From positions 20,290,040-20,354,039 of the forward strand of contig NC_045145.1 in NCBI RefSeq assembly GCF_008831285.2: a stretch of 64,000 nucleotides of DNA, read 5' to 3'. Shown here one piece after another: positions 23,621-35,702 of the stretch (its first letter is position 1; each line of letters opens with the position of its first letter). The position numbers and the translations under genes are program-made. The DNA comes from Nymphaea colorata (lineage: Eukaryota; Streptophyta; Magnoliopsida; Nymphaeales; Nymphaeaceae). The notes beneath the pieces were generated by a model, which searched no databases, had not been told where the DNA came from, and worked only from the letters and a program-made list of their open reading frames with translations.

Positions 23621-23734
23621 TTGTAATTACTTATTGATTCTTCCGCACAAATTAAGTATCTCATTGACTTTATAAATTCAACTGAAGTAGGGTTGTAGTA
23701 ACCTACTAATCAATTCTAGACCACATTGAGTTCC

Positions 23735-23738
<4 letters not shown>

Positions 23739-23800
<62 letters not shown>
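23739..23800. repeat. (TA)n microsatellite, 62 bp
   Basis: Uninterrupted TA dinucleotide array. Confidence 0.97.
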
Positions 23801-23801
<1 letters not shown>

Positions 23802-26021
23802 CCAGAACCATAACATATTTATAAGGTCCGAAGTCACGATATAGCTTGCAAGTCCAAGTAAATATCTGACCCTTGGGAGAGTTGGTGACCAGTGACGAAT
23901 TTTAAATAAGAGTGACAGGTTGGGGCGCCTTCAATGGCGTGGCTAATGCTGTAATGCGGCAAATGAAAGTCACTGCAGTTGACAACTGCACCTCAAGACA
24001 GATCAGTCAGATCTCGTTTCTCTAGCCATGGTTAGCAGTTCATCAGCACAGATCTTGAGGTTAAAAACTCAGGTTGTTTAATATGGCAGAGGTGAAGCAT
24101 GAAACTGGGTAATATATGATTAGACCTTTGTGTCCTGCGTCGCTTACCAATTGGAATGGAGCGCAATGAAGGAGCAAAAATAAAGACTAGCCGTCGGAAC
24201 GGCAGCAATGGTTGCAATTTCCGGCTGCCCTTTGGCTCAAACTCAACGACGACATCTTGCATGCTGCATGATGCCAAACCTTCGCGCGGTTATGTTGATT
24301 CCACCCAATGTTGAAGAAAAACAAGGCCTCTGTGTTTACCAAATTTTCGCTAACCTCGAGGCACCGCCATTAATATAATATCCTCTGTTTGATGTCATCA
24401 CAGTGAAAACAACAAACCCATGATCAATATAATATCGAAGTTAGAAGAGGCATTGATCATAAGGATGGTCATAAGGTTTGAGATAATGATGCATGGAGAA
24501 GATCGTCGCAGTCCAGCAATGAAGATCACGATGGATGTAAGAGAACTGTAAAAGAAATTAAACAAATTATTATGCTATTGACACTCATAATATATCTCTT
24601 GCAAGTTGCAACTACTCCTTGGTACCCTTAAGGCAGTTCTGCCGCCCCTGATAATCTGTACAGGATAGCAGGGGCAGGAAGGAGGGATGAAGTTTTGAAT
24701 GCTGCTGCTTTGAATACAGCATGAGTGTATGTTAATGTGAACTCTATTACTAATATACATATTTACTTTAGTGCCTGAACATTATATATGCACAACGGAC
24801 ATTTATTTTAATCATGTTCCTCTATAATTGTTGTTTGTCCTTCGAGAATGTTTCTTCACATTTGATTTACATAAAACTGTTGGTAAAAATTTTGGTTATA
24901 TATTGTTCAAAATTTTCAAAATTACCTAGCTTTTACGAAATTTTCCCTAATTAATAGGGCTATCCTCATCGCCGATAGGAATAATAAGAAGTGACTACAC
25001 AAAAGGGCTGCACGCACATTTTGTACCTCCCAATGAAGAGAAAGATAACCCTCGACTTGTTTTTGAATGGAACCACATTTTAAGTAGCTTTTGAAATTAA
25101 AATTTGACCCTTTCTTCATTTCTTAATTAATACTCGACTTGTTTTTGTATGGAACCACTTTCTACGTAGCCATTGTCTATTTTTCTACATATGTTTTTTA
25201 GATTTTTCAAGTTATTTAATTTACAAGTGTCAACTGCTTTTAACATCATTCTTCCTAAAAATTTCAGAAGTTTTTATAGTTATTCAACATTAGGATTATT
25301 ATATAGCATGTGCTTTTATGATATTTTCAGATCTCATATCCAAGGCTGATCTCAAATCCGTTTTATGCGAGGCCTACAGCAATGGATTCTTGATCTATGG
25401 AAAATAAGAATTTGATATCCTCAGTATCTGCCTAAAACCTCATATTTGAGGGGTTTAATGGGAGGAGAGTCTCACCTCGAATCCTTAGACCTGAGATCCT
25501 AAATGCTGTCCGATCAATTAGACCTGAGATCTTAAGTGGTCTCCGATCAAATGCCCCCATTCGGATAAGTATTGCAATATGATTGTCCATGTTTCTTTAA
25601 TGCAAGTGTATTTGTTATTTATATTCAGATTGTGTGATGCAATGTTAATCATATAAAAGTTTGTCTACACAACTAACGTAGCATGTGTTCCAAAATCTCT
25701 CTCTAGTATATAAGTGTCTTATGAAAAGATTATGAATGACCAGTAAATTTTCAAAACACTTCATTTGAATTATATGTTTTCTTTTCTTTATAATTGTACC
25801 ACGTAGAGACGGGCCAGCCTTCTCAACTGTGCTTATATATGTATGATGTACCCGCGACCTCGCACAGTCGTGCATTCTAATATACGTTTGACATGAAAAA
25901 ACTCTCCTACGCGCGCTTATTATTTGAAAAAAAAAAGAAGAAGAAGAAGCAGAAGCCTTACACCAAGTCAAGTCAGGCGCAAAAATCCAACGATGGAGAA
26001 CATAAGATTGTAGTATGCATG

Positions 26022-26029
26022 TATATATT
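26022..26029 (+). promoter_or_regulatory. TATA box candidate
   Basis: TATATATT 58-65 bp upstream of the ATG at 26087, at the same position as in the sister genes at 19074 and 56187. Confidence 0.5.
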
Positions 26030-26086
26030 GGCAGCACAATATGCAATTCAATTGCCTAAACTCAGAGTCCCAAAGCGAGCGAGAAA

Positions 26087-29000
26087 ATGGGACGTCTCCA
26101 GCAGCACAATGACCCGAATGTAACGCTAACACCTCCAGCGCCGGCGTCCCACACGGACCAAGCCCCTCCTCTGTACCCCCAGGAAGAAGAGGTCCACCAA
26201 TACCCACCAGCGGCTGCCCCTTATGCGGCAGCGCCGAGGAGCCCATGCCCTTTCCCTCCCCAGCAGCAGACCCAGCCCCAGACTCCACCCTACCACCCAC
26301 ACCCTCCTCCTCCTCCGCATGCGCCGCCGCAACCCGGCCTAGCCCAGTTCCAATCTACGCCTTTCCCGCAGCCAGAACCAGTTCAACCAGCAGTCCCTTT
26401 CTCACCAGGGCCTGTGCAATGTTACCAGCCTCCGGCAACCTACCCCGCCTCCGGTCCCCAACAGTTCAACCAGGTCAACACGCCAGCAGAAGGCGTTCCT
26501 TATCAGAAACCATATGTACCGACACCGGCTGCTCGGTTTGGACCTGGGGCGCAGTCTGCGCTCTGGACGACGGGCCTCTTCGACTGCTTCGATGATCCCA
26601 CCAACGGTGCACTTTCTTCTTCTGATCATTACTTTTGCTCTTCGTTCTAAGCGGATTAATTTGTTTCAGCTCCCTGATTTTAAGCGCTCATCCTAAGTTA
26701 GTCGGAAATCTGATCATAGTCTTAAATGGTACAATAGACAATGAACGTAATACATTTCCTGGACATGTTGTAGATGACATCCTTCCGATCCTTCTATCAA
26801 AATTTTTATTCTAATTTTCGTAACATTAATTTACAACTTACTTCTTTCTGACCGTCTTCCTCAGCTTTAATTACTCTTTTCTTCCCGTGCGTGACGTTCG
26901 GACAAGTGGCAGAGATATTGGACAATGGACAGACCAGTAGGTTTTTCTCTCCAACTATTGATCACCTCAATAATTTTAGGCTGCGTGCCTTGATTGCATG
27001 GACGAAATTGGTGTTGCTTCAAATGGTTGCAGCATGTACTACCAGCGCAATGATGTATACTCTAATCGCCTGTTGCTTTGGCATGCCATGGATACTGTCG
27101 TGCACCTACAGAACCAAGCTGCGAGCTAAGTACGGTCTCATGGAGTCTCCTGCTCCGGACTGGATTACTCACTGCTTCTGCGATTGGTGTGCTATCTGCC
27201 AAGAGTACAGGGAACTGAGCAACAGAGGCCTCGATCCTGGCATTGGTAAGCTGTATTCATGACACTGATTTCCTGCTGTCTACATGTCAAGAAATTGAAT
27301 TTTCAAGTCGTTCCACAATTTTGATCTGCTCTGACAACAAGTATTGGTTAACGTGGCTGAAGGTCTTGAAGTTGGGGAAGATCGTAGTTGAGAGAGAAGG
27401 ACCGACTGGAGACGTAAGGTAACAGAGAAACAGGGAGAAAGGGCCAATGTTATGCGAGGGATCTAAATCCCGTATTCTTATTTATTATATATATATATAC
27501 AGTGTAACTCAGATGTATATACATGTATGAGACCCATTGTCAATGGGATACAGCTGTAGACAACTATATTACAGCTGTTTATTCTAAACTTTCTAGGCAA
27601 ACCTCCTAACATTCTCCCCCTCAAGTTAGATCTTCCAAATTCTGAAGACCTAACTTGCAGCATAACTTGTGAAATGTATCTTTACACACAGCTTTGGTTA
27701 GAATATCTGCAAATTGGTTCCTTGAGGCAACATGTTCTGTTTTTATGATTCCTGATTGAATTTTCTCTCTAAGAAAGTGACAGTCTACTTCAATGTGTTT
27801 CGTTCGTTCATGAAACACAGGATTATTTCCAATGTAAATTGCAGCCTTGCTGTCACAGAAGAGGCTTATTGGCTGTTCTACATTCATCTTCATATCCTGT
27901 AGCAAGTATTTTATCCATAGCAATTCACACACAGTGAGAGCCATTGCTCGATATTCACTTTCTGCGCTTGATCTGGCCACGACCGTTTGTTTCTTACTCG
28001 TCCAAGAGACTAAATTATCACCAACGAAACAACAGTAACCAGTGGTTGATCTCCTGTCGTCTTGATTTCCTGCCCAGTCAGCATCTGCATATCCATATAT
28101 TTGAAGATGATTGTTTCTTCTAAACGTGATGCCCTTGTTACTTGTCTTCTTAAGATACCTGAGCACATGATGGGCAGCTTCTACATGAGGTTTTCTGGGG
28201 CTGTGCATAAACTGACTTAGCAAATTTACTGCGTAAGTGATATCTGGTCTAGTAGCTGTCAAGTATAGCAATTTACCAACTAACTTCTGAAAACTTCTTG
28301 CTTCATCTATTAGCTCTCCGCCATCATGCATCAACTTCAAGTTTGTTTTCATTGGAGTATCGGCTTCTATGCAATCTGTCATTCCTGTTTCATGTAGCAG
28401 GTCTGCAACATATCTTTTTTGACACACGAATATGCCTTTTGGTTTATGTATTATTTCCATGCCAAGGAAATAGTGTAATACTCCTAGATCTTTGATCTCA
28501 AAGCATTTCCTCAAAACTTTCTTGGTTTTTTCAATAAAACTCAGAGACAGCAGGCTGAAACTCAAGGACAGGCGTGAACACCTACAGCTGATCAAGCTAC
28601 AGGTCCTCCATGTCGAGGTTTCTGTAGACGTCGACGGATTCCCAAAGTTTAGGGAAAGTTTAGGGTTTTTTTGTTCCTGCACAAAAAGAGGAAGGAACCG
28701 ACAGGCTAGGGCTCGGCTTTCTGGTCTCAGCTTCCCAACTAGTGCGGTGAGCGTGGATTCTGCAGATCAAGGGATTCTCAGCAGCGATGGCAGAATCAGA
28801 AAACCAAAACCCCCAAATCTCTACTGTAAAAGCAGTCATGAAGGAATCAGATCCGGCTCTCAAGATCACCACAGCACCTCTCAACGGTGGAAACTATGTG
28901 GTTTGGGCGAAATCAGCAAGCTTATACCTCTGTGGAAAGTCAAGAATAGGCTATATCAATGGCAAGATTACAGCTCCTGAGAAAGATGATCTGAGTTATG

Positions 29001-30439
29001 AAGAATGGGAAGCTAACGATCGAGTTGTAATGTCTTGGTTGCTAAATTCAATGGAGCCCACCATCGCCGAGAGCTTCCTATTCTTGGATTCGGCCAAAGA
29101 GATCTGGGACACCTTAGCGGAGATCTATGGTGAAGGCCAAAACCTGGCCAGGGTCTATCTTCTGCAACAGGATATCGCACGAGTCACCAAAGGAGAGAAG
29201 CCATTTCACGTATATCTAAGCTCCCTTAAAGCGATGTGGGATGAATTATCCCAATATCGTCCCCTCGTTCCTGATATGGAAGTACTGAAACAGAGAGCTG
29301 ACGAAGATAAAGTGTTCAAGCTTCTCGCTGGGTTAGGGGTAGAGTTTGACTATCTAAAAAGTCAGATTCTCATGTCTTCCCCTCTCCCGTCCTTCAACAA
29401 TGTTTGTTCTATCATACAACGAGAAGAAACCAGGCGAAAAGTCATGAAGACTGAAGACGACTTCAAAAAAGAATATGCGCCTGCTGACAAGGCTGCATTT
29501 GTCGCTAAGACAGAAACATCTCATATTGCTCCAAGAGACAAGAACAACTTCACAGTAGATACCAGGTTCGGTCGAGGACGAAATTCTCTGTTCTGTACTT
29601 ACTGTAAAAAACAAGGCCACAGTAGGGAACGTTGTTGGAACCTGAATGGCCATCCAAACAGAGGGAGAGGACAAGTTCGTAATGCTGGACTCAGACGTGA
29701 AGGTGACATTGCTGAACTTACACGTTTGCTCTGATACCATCTTGAAGTTGGGGAAGATCGTAGTTGAGAGAGAAGGACCGACTGGAGACGTAAGGTAACA
29801 GAGAAACAGGGAGAAAGGGCCAATGTTATGCGAGGGATCTAAATCCCGTATTCTTATTTATTATATATATATATACAGTGTAACTCAGATGTATATACAT
29901 GTATGAGACCCATTGTCAATGGGATACAGCTGTAGACAACTATATTACAGCTGTTTATTCTAAACTTTCTAGGCAAACCTCCTAACAGAAGGAACATTTG
30001 GAAGGAAGAGCTAATTTTGGGCGACTTGCTCTCATGGTGCAGTCGCTTTTGACCCGTTTCCACATCTTTTTTTCTAACCCTGATCTGGACACACTTTCAC
30101 TGTTGCCTCTAATGTGATCTGCAGCTGTTCATGTTTCTTCTTCGCTGCAGTTTTGTTTCCATGTAAATAGTGTTTTTGTGTCTAAGGCTTTATCAATTTT
30201 TGAGGAGGGACCCTCCAGCAGGTTTGATGTATATATATATATACACTACCCGTCAGTGGCAGACCAATAAAATCATCTTGGCTATTAATGAATAAGAATT
30301 CAGAGAAAAACAAGGACAAAACAAGTTGATAATTATTGTGAGACAACTAAAGTATCTTAACTCCCTTTTTTTTGTTTTCATCAACCCACCCAATCTTAAG
30401 AAGATCATCATGAATAACTGGCGCCTACCAATATCTAAT

Positions 30440-30470
<31 letters not shown>

Positions 30471-30907
30471 ATATATATATAACAACTCAAAGTCATACAG
30501 GAGAGGTTGGACCGGGTTCTTGGCGGCATTTTTCCTTTACGTGCATGGTACTTTTTCTTTTATCAAAGGATGAAATTTTGTCCATCGTAGACTTTTTTTT
30601 TTTCATATTGTATGACTGTCCTCATGGACCAGGCGCTTTTGTATGCCCGATTTAGGCTAGTTTAGATGTTGGTTGATGCATGTGACGGCTTATTCAAGCC
30701 ACGGTTATATTTTTCCATATACATTTTTTCGGATATATATTTATATAAATTCGAATCCGGAATTTTATTACCTGTACCAATATTTAACATTTGGAACGTT
30801 GATAATTTGGTCTTACGGATGCAGGATGGCATGCCAATATGATGCTGCAAGCTCGACAGCAACAGACGACCATGGCTCCCCCTGTAAATCAGACCATGAG
30901 AGCTTGA
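26087..30907 (+). CDS. Pro-rich PLAC8-domain protein, 4 exons, 295 aa
   Basis: Predicted as join(26087..26606,26865..26936,27033..27245,30825..30907), all GT..AG and phase 1. Exon 1 (residues 1-173) starts M-G-R-L-Q-Q-H-N-D-P-N-V and is dominated by Pro, Gln, Ala and Tyr, with poly-Pro runs. It ends W-T-T-G-L-F-D-C-F-D-D-P-T-N. Exon 2 reads A-L-I-T-L-F-F-P-C-V-T-F-G-Q-V-A-E-I-L-D. Exon 3 has the membrane segment (Y-T-L-I-A-C-C-F-G-M-P-W-I-L-S-C), Y-R-T-K-L-R-A-K-Y-G-L and C-A-I-C-Q-E-Y-R-E-L. The tail is G-W-H-A-N-M-M-L-Q ... M-A-P-P-V-N-Q-T-M-R-A. The last intron is 3.6 kb because a copia element sits in it on the opposite strand. All splice sites and the frame remain intact, so the gene may still be functional. 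Exon 4 is repeated without change at 50899-50981. Confidence 0.88.
27364..27611 (-). repeat. LTR of the copia element (3' LTR in element sense)
   Basis: 248 bp. In element orientation it starts TGTTAGGAGG and ends CAACTTCAAGA. The polypurine tract lies just inside it. Confidence 0.93.
27621..28540 (-). mobile_element. Copia RT C-terminus and RNase H part
   Basis: Contains L-G-V-L-H-Y-F-L-G-M-E-I, T-R-P-D-I-T-Y-A-V, G-Y-A-D-A-D-W-A-G (RNase H), S-A-E-S-E-Y-R-A-M and I-L-T-K-A, all diagnostic of Ty1/copia pol. It lies next to the polypurine tract as expected. Part of a fossil element. Confidence 0.92.
28787..29734 (+). mobile_element. Copia gag-like part
   Basis: Gag domain of the UBN2 type: L-N-G-G-N-Y-V-V-W near the start, W-D-T-L-A-E-I-Y, and a C-x2-C-x4-H-x4-C zinc knuckle (C-T-Y-C-K-K-Q-G-H-S-R-E-R-C) near the end. 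It runs opposite to the RT/RNase H part. Part of a fossil element. Confidence 0.88.
29740..29987 (-). repeat. LTR of the copia element (5' LTR in element sense)
   Basis: Same 248 bp as 27364-27611. The primer-binding site complementary to initiator Met tRNA (29728-29739) adjoins it directly. Confidence 0.93.
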
Positions 30908-31235
30908 GCTTGCCTCCACTTACTAAACACCAATTTTTTCGACTTTGTTATATGTTTGGTGGTGTTAATTTGGCGTGCAATAAGCTTCGGTTTGCCTTTT
31001 AAGTCAAGCGTCAGCATAGTGAGTAGCTGGTAATGAAAGACTCCCGTCGAGGTCTCCAGCATCTTGTTTTTAGCACAATTTATTGACAAGACTTTTCCTT
31101 TCCAGTGTGTTGTGCTTTTGATCGAAGCCAAATCTCTAAATGTAAACCTTAACAATTTATCCAGCACCATATGATAATACGTCAGTATTATATTTTTAAC
31201 ATGTTACATCAGATGCCGGTGTAAACGTTTTCAAG

Positions 31236-31282
<47 letters not shown>

Positions 31283-31525
31283 TGATGAACGATAGATTTT
31301 AACATGTTACATCAGATCCGACAGGTTTCAAATAGGAAGTAACTGATCCGCCCCTTAATATTCCAATATGGCATTTTAGGAAGACGTGTAAACGTTTTGA
31401 AGTTTATATATATATTTGAAGTCACTCAACCACATAATCAAAATCCTTGGATTTGGTATAATAAATGATTAAGAGAAAAACAAGAAAAAAAAATATGATG
31501 GGTAACTAAAGTCATAATTCACTTA

Positions 31526-31528
<3 letters not shown>

Positions 31529-31611
<83 letters not shown>
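31529..31611. repeat. (AT)n microsatellite, about 83 bp
   Basis: Uninterrupted AT array at the left edge of the segment absent from the duplicate copy. A second such array (35163-35229) marks the right edge. Confidence 0.96.
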
Positions 31612-31614
<3 letters not shown>

Positions 31615-32280
31615 GCAAAGGGAGGAGGCCCACTTAGGCTGCTAATTGAAAAAAAAAACATTAAAAAAATTAAAAAATTTTAATTACCTAATATAATTTT
31701 AAATTTGAGTTTAATTTTGTTTTAAAATCAAAAAATCCTCACTTGACCATGATACCACCACCATCATCATCCGCAACAATCTTCCAACGTTGATAAAATC
31801 CTCACTCTGCCCCTGATACCACCAAAGTCATCATCATGTGCAACGTTGATGCTTCTTCCTTCTTCTTGTTGATAGTTTCCACCCTCCCTCCTCTTCTTTT
31901 TCTTCTTCGGCAAACGGAGGAGAGAGAAAACGATCCTGCTGCACTAGATGAAGTCCGGATTCTGGGGTATGACCTCTCCCTTTGTGTTCTTGGGAGAAAT
32001 GAGAGATTGGCGTGCATTGCCTCTGACATTGGCTGTTGTGTGGTGGTGGCGGCGGCGGAGGCACTCCTTCCTCCTTCATGCAGCCGAGCCGGGCTGTCCC
32101 TCACTCTCTCCGGCAGCAACCACGTGGTCGCTTAGGCCCCGTTTGATAGCCGGGGTAAAATGAAAAGGGAGGGAAAAAACTGTACGGGTGGGTGAAATTT
32201 CACCCGCCCGACGTAAAATGCATCAAACGGGGTGAATTTCACCCCGTTTAACATATAAGCGAGCGGGTGAAATTTCACCC

Positions 32281-32317
32281 GCTCGAAAGTCCGAGCTCGC
32301 AGCTCGGACTTTTGAGC
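32281..32317. repeat. Long hairpin inside the Harbinger-like element
   Basis: 17-bp arms (32281-32297 and 32301-32317) with one mismatch and a 3-nt loop, centred on AGTCCGAGCTCGCAGCTCGG. It is flanked on both sides by GCGGGTGAAATTTCACCCG palindromes. Confidence 0.85.
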
Positions 32318-33189
32318 GGGTGAAATTTCACCCGTTCGACCGCTTTCGATTTTTCACTCTCACGTCCTGAGCATGTGGCCGAGACTGGGGAGGGGTTTCT
32401 GCAGCAAAGCACAAAGAAATGGAGGGTGAAGCAGGTGGTGCGGGAATAGCACGAAGGAATGGAGGGTGAAGAGCAGGTGGTGCGGGAAGAGCACGAAGGA
32501 ATGGAGGGTGAAGCAGGTGGTGCGGGCAGAGCACGAAGGAAGTGACGCCGATTTCATATCAATCTCAGAAATCGGGGCTTTACTCTTCTCCGTGGCGCTG
32601 GATTCTTCCCATTGACACTGCCGATGGCCTACCATAATCAAGGCTTCTCAAATTTCTCCTAATCCAAAAACCCTAATCACCCTCAAATAAAAACTGCAAA
32701 GACTGCTGGAAAAAGCTCGACTCTATGCAGCCGACTCAGAAAACCCCCAAAATCTATGGTGGATTGAATGCTCCTGGCTTCACTTGATGTGGAGGATCCA
32801 TGCAAAATCCCCCTAGAGGACACAGTGGTGGGGCGAGAATTCGAGACCTTCATATCAAAAGATTAGAACACGCTGTGCAACGAAGAAGCAGCAGTGGGGC
32901 AAGGGCAGTGGCGGTGGGACGAGGCAGCGGTGGGGTGAAGCAGCAGAGAATGAAAATGAGAAGGGGAAGATGAAGGGAGCCAACAGAGGATGAAAATGAG
33001 AAGGGGAAAACGAAGGGAGCCAGCAGAGGATGAAGATGACAAGAGGAAGACGAAGGGAGCTCTAACAGGCAGAAAAGTGTTCCAATGATTTCGATCACAC
33101 CCCTCTTGGGTGATTTGATGAAATGCGATTATTGTCCCCAGATACTCCACCATTTGTTATTGTCCACAGAATGCGATGTGGGTGATTCA

Positions 33190-33600
33190 ATACTCCACCA
33201 TCTGCACGGGATAACTGGTAACAAACAGCTTGCTCGCAAGGTGTTCGATAAAATGCCCAAAAGAAGCATCGTCTCAGGGAATGCCATGATTGATGGTTAC
33301 TGCAAAGTTGGTGAGTTCAATGCGTTGCTTGGGATTTTTAATAGTCTGTTGATGGGTGATTTGAAGCCCAATTTGAGCAGCTTAGTGAGCATTACAGCTG
33401 GTCAGTGTGGGTTTCTTGACATTGGCAGGTTGATTCATTGCCACAGGATGAAGCTTGGGCATGAGTTATCGTTGGGCATGAGTTGGATTCAGTATTATGT
33501 AATTTCATTATGAAAATGTACATTGAGCTTGGGCTTGTAGATTGTGCTCACCTCCTATTCAATTAGAAAGATCAGTCGTTTCATGGATACTTTCATTGGA
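33190..33600 (+). pseudogene. PPR protein gene fragment (PLS class), degraded
   Basis: Reads A-R-K-V-F-D-K-M-P-K-R-S-I-V-S-G-N-A-M-I-D-G-Y, then L-K-P-N-L-S-S-L-V-S and G-R-L-I-H, the pattern of plant PLS-type pentatricopeptide repeats. After about 33480 the similarity continues in another frame (F-I-M-K-M-Y-I-E-L-G-L-V-D-C-A) and meets a stop. Intact PPR genes encode RNA-binding organelle proteins with many repeats. Only about three repeat units survive here. Confidence 0.8.
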
Positions 33601-35159
33601 GGGTACACAAAGATTGAAAATTTTCATCAAGTTTTCTTGCTTTTTATCAGGTTAAAATTTTTCCTGTGCATCAAACAGGGTTAAATTTACCACGTTAAAT
33701 TTTTCGTGTGCATCAAACAAAGCCTCACATTGGAACAAGGAGAAATTTCATCCTGTAAATTTTTCCAGAAAAATTTACCATGGTAAATTTACCATGTTAA
33801 ATTTCACCCGACAATCAAACGGGCCCTTAAGTGCCGGACCAAAGTAAGGAAATTTGGAATTTCCACCTCGGAACACGAATCCGGATCCCACGCAGATCCG
33901 ACCTGATAAACTTGAATCTGGATCAGAATCCCACTTTCTATTCTGGATCCCGAACCAGCAGGACATGGCCGCTGGAAGTACAAAAAAAAAAAAACAGATT
34001 CCTGATCGGATCCGATTCAGATCCAGATCTTTCCTATTCAGGCGTGGGCTGGTGCTCGCTGGACCCGCGAAAGGGTTATTTTGGTCTTTTTCATTGGGAC
34101 TGTAGGTTGGAGATAAAGAGGATGAACTCCCCTCCTTTTCCTTTTTCCATCTGTTTTTTTGTTTTTTAACGGTTTAATATCGTTGAGGAAAAGGAGTGAG
34201 GCATGGATCGGATCGGGTCTGTTTCGGTTTGGTGTGGACTGAAAGTGGACTTGACCAGGACCAAGTGCGTTGAACGAGTCACGGACTCGTCGTGGGCAAG
34301 TGATTCCGGACCCGGTCAGGGTCAGGTCCAGTCCGTTCTCGGCATTTCAGTTCCCGTCACCGAATCCACCGAAATTTATTTTAACCGTGAATATTCTGCG
34401 GCGAAATCTTTTCTACTGTAGCTTCGTTTCGGGAAAAAGCTTTTCGAGATTTTTAGTCGCTCAAGCGGAAGGCTATCCACCCATCAAGCGCAAGCATGCG
34501 CGCCAGTGAATGTTATGGCTGGTAAAAACATGGTGGGAAGAGAAATTACCACGCCTTTGTGGCCCACAATAGATCTAATGAATAAGAGAAATAAGATAAG
34601 TGGGAAATTTATGTCGTCTCCTTCTTTATTAACAGGAATTTTAAATCTATGCGGATATGTTAAAAAATATGAACTTATAATCGAATGTGAAGAGGAGAAA
34701 AGGTTCGACCTTAAATCTATAGATTTGAGATCCACGTCAATCAAACACCACTTAAAGCATTCTTTTGAGTGGGCATTTAATAGCCTCAAGATGTCGGATA
34801 TGACCAAGATTTTATCTGAGATTCAAAATCTATGAAAAGCTTGTCTTAGAAATTGCAGATTTCAAGTCAAGGGATTTCAAGTTGGAGAAAGGAAGAGAAA
34901 CTTTTTAAAGGAGCCATGGAGGGAAGAATCCTGCTTTGAACTAGACAAATCTTGTTAATATAATCTATTTATCCTTTAAATTTTTTGAAGAATACCATTT
35001 CAGTTGTTTCTCAGTTTCTCTCTAACTAATGGAAGTGATAGCTTAGTAATTTTTAAAAAATTTTACTTGTCCTATATAAAAATTTTGATAATGATATCAA
35101 TCGCTATCAAAATTTAAAAACTTTAATTCGGTCCCCTCATGAAAAATTTTTGGTTTCGC

Positions 35160-35162
<3 letters not shown>

Positions 35163-35229
<67 letters not shown>
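35163..35229. repeat. (TA)n microsatellite, 67 bp
   Basis: Uninterrupted TA array followed by (GA)n. A further (TA)/(GA)/(GT) compound tract lies at 35660-35732. Confidence 0.96.
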
Positions 35230-35239
<10 letters not shown>

Positions 35240-35523
35240 TCCATAATGATCTAGAAACATTTCAAAGTAAAAGAAAACAATAATGCAAGGATATGCAAAG
35301 TCTTCGATTAGGCAAGCAGTTAGCTCTAATCAATTATCAACAGAAACGTTCTTACAAGTTACTAACCCATCCAACCACGTTTTTAATGCAATCGTCACAT
35401 ATACAATGAATCCAAAGCAGAATGAAGTGGAAAAGTAAAAGGAAACAAATATTGCCACGACATGACTTGCGTATGACGGAGATACTTGAGAGCATGCTCT
35501 TTCGACACAGACAGTTAGAGGAT

Positions 35524-35655
35524 CTACTTTGTCATAGCAGGTCGGACGGGCGGGGGCCCATTGGCTCCATTGTTGCTCCTTTCTTGTGTACCTTGCCAAC
35601 CTGCACACATATAACGTACAATATGTAATGTACATGTCATAGTTACTTAGAAACG

Positions 35656-35702
<47 letters not shown>

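Larger units (their letters stand above)
21645..26021. other. Intergenic region with relic promoter module
   Basis: 22380-22490 resembles the downstream flank of the other plus-strand PLAC8 genes (compare 51296-51400). 23040-23620 resembles the upstream flank of the class-iii minus-strand genes, although no PLAC8 exon remains here. 24400-24560 matches 58610-58780. 25130-25300 matches the upstream regions at 45220 and 62560. The minus-strand frame at 22708-22977 is unrecognised. No independent gene supported. Confidence 0.55.
27364..29987 (-). mobile_element. Ty1/copia LTR retrotransposon, incomplete, in a PLAC8 intron
   Basis: Two 248-bp LTRs (27364-27611 and 29740-29987) appear identical by eye and are flanked by a 5-bp target duplication GAAGG (27359-27363 and 29988-29992). 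On the minus strand the order is LTR, primer-binding site TGGTATCAGAGC, interior, polypurine tract (GAGGGGGAGAA), LTR. The interior holds a gag-like frame and an RT/RNase H part, which lie on opposite strands, so the element is rearranged and not whole, with at least two breaks. LTR identity points to a recent insertion. It is a fossil in terms of its own movement. Confidence 0.93.
32135..33826. mobile_element. PIF/Harbinger-like element carrying a PPR gene piece
   Basis: Ends GGCCCCGTTTGAT (left) and ATCAAACGGGCCC (right), each flanked by TTA (32132-32134 and 33827-33829), the hallmark target duplication of PIF/Harbinger. Subterminal regions hold many GGGTGAAATTTCACCC palindromes and GGTAAATTTACC repeats. 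There is no transposase. The interior includes a degraded PPR coding piece, so this resembles a gene-capturing (Pack-type) element. It could also be two nested MITEs with host sequence between them. Confidence 0.65.
30908..35523. other. Intergenic region expanded by insertions
   Basis: 30908-31500 is the downstream flank of the PLAC8 gene and matches 50982-51540. The match resumes at 35230 (compare 51600). The 3.6 kb between, inside an (AT)n tract, is an insertion holding the Harbinger-like element and a region rich in GGATCC/GATCC motifs (33840-34350). 34400-35150 holds nothing I recognise. Confidence 0.6.

Noticed and set aside
31802-32163. Frames of about 70-105 codons on both strands with poly-Pro/poly-Ser
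   Set aside because: Low-complexity GC-richer patch beside the Harbinger-like element; nothing recognisable.
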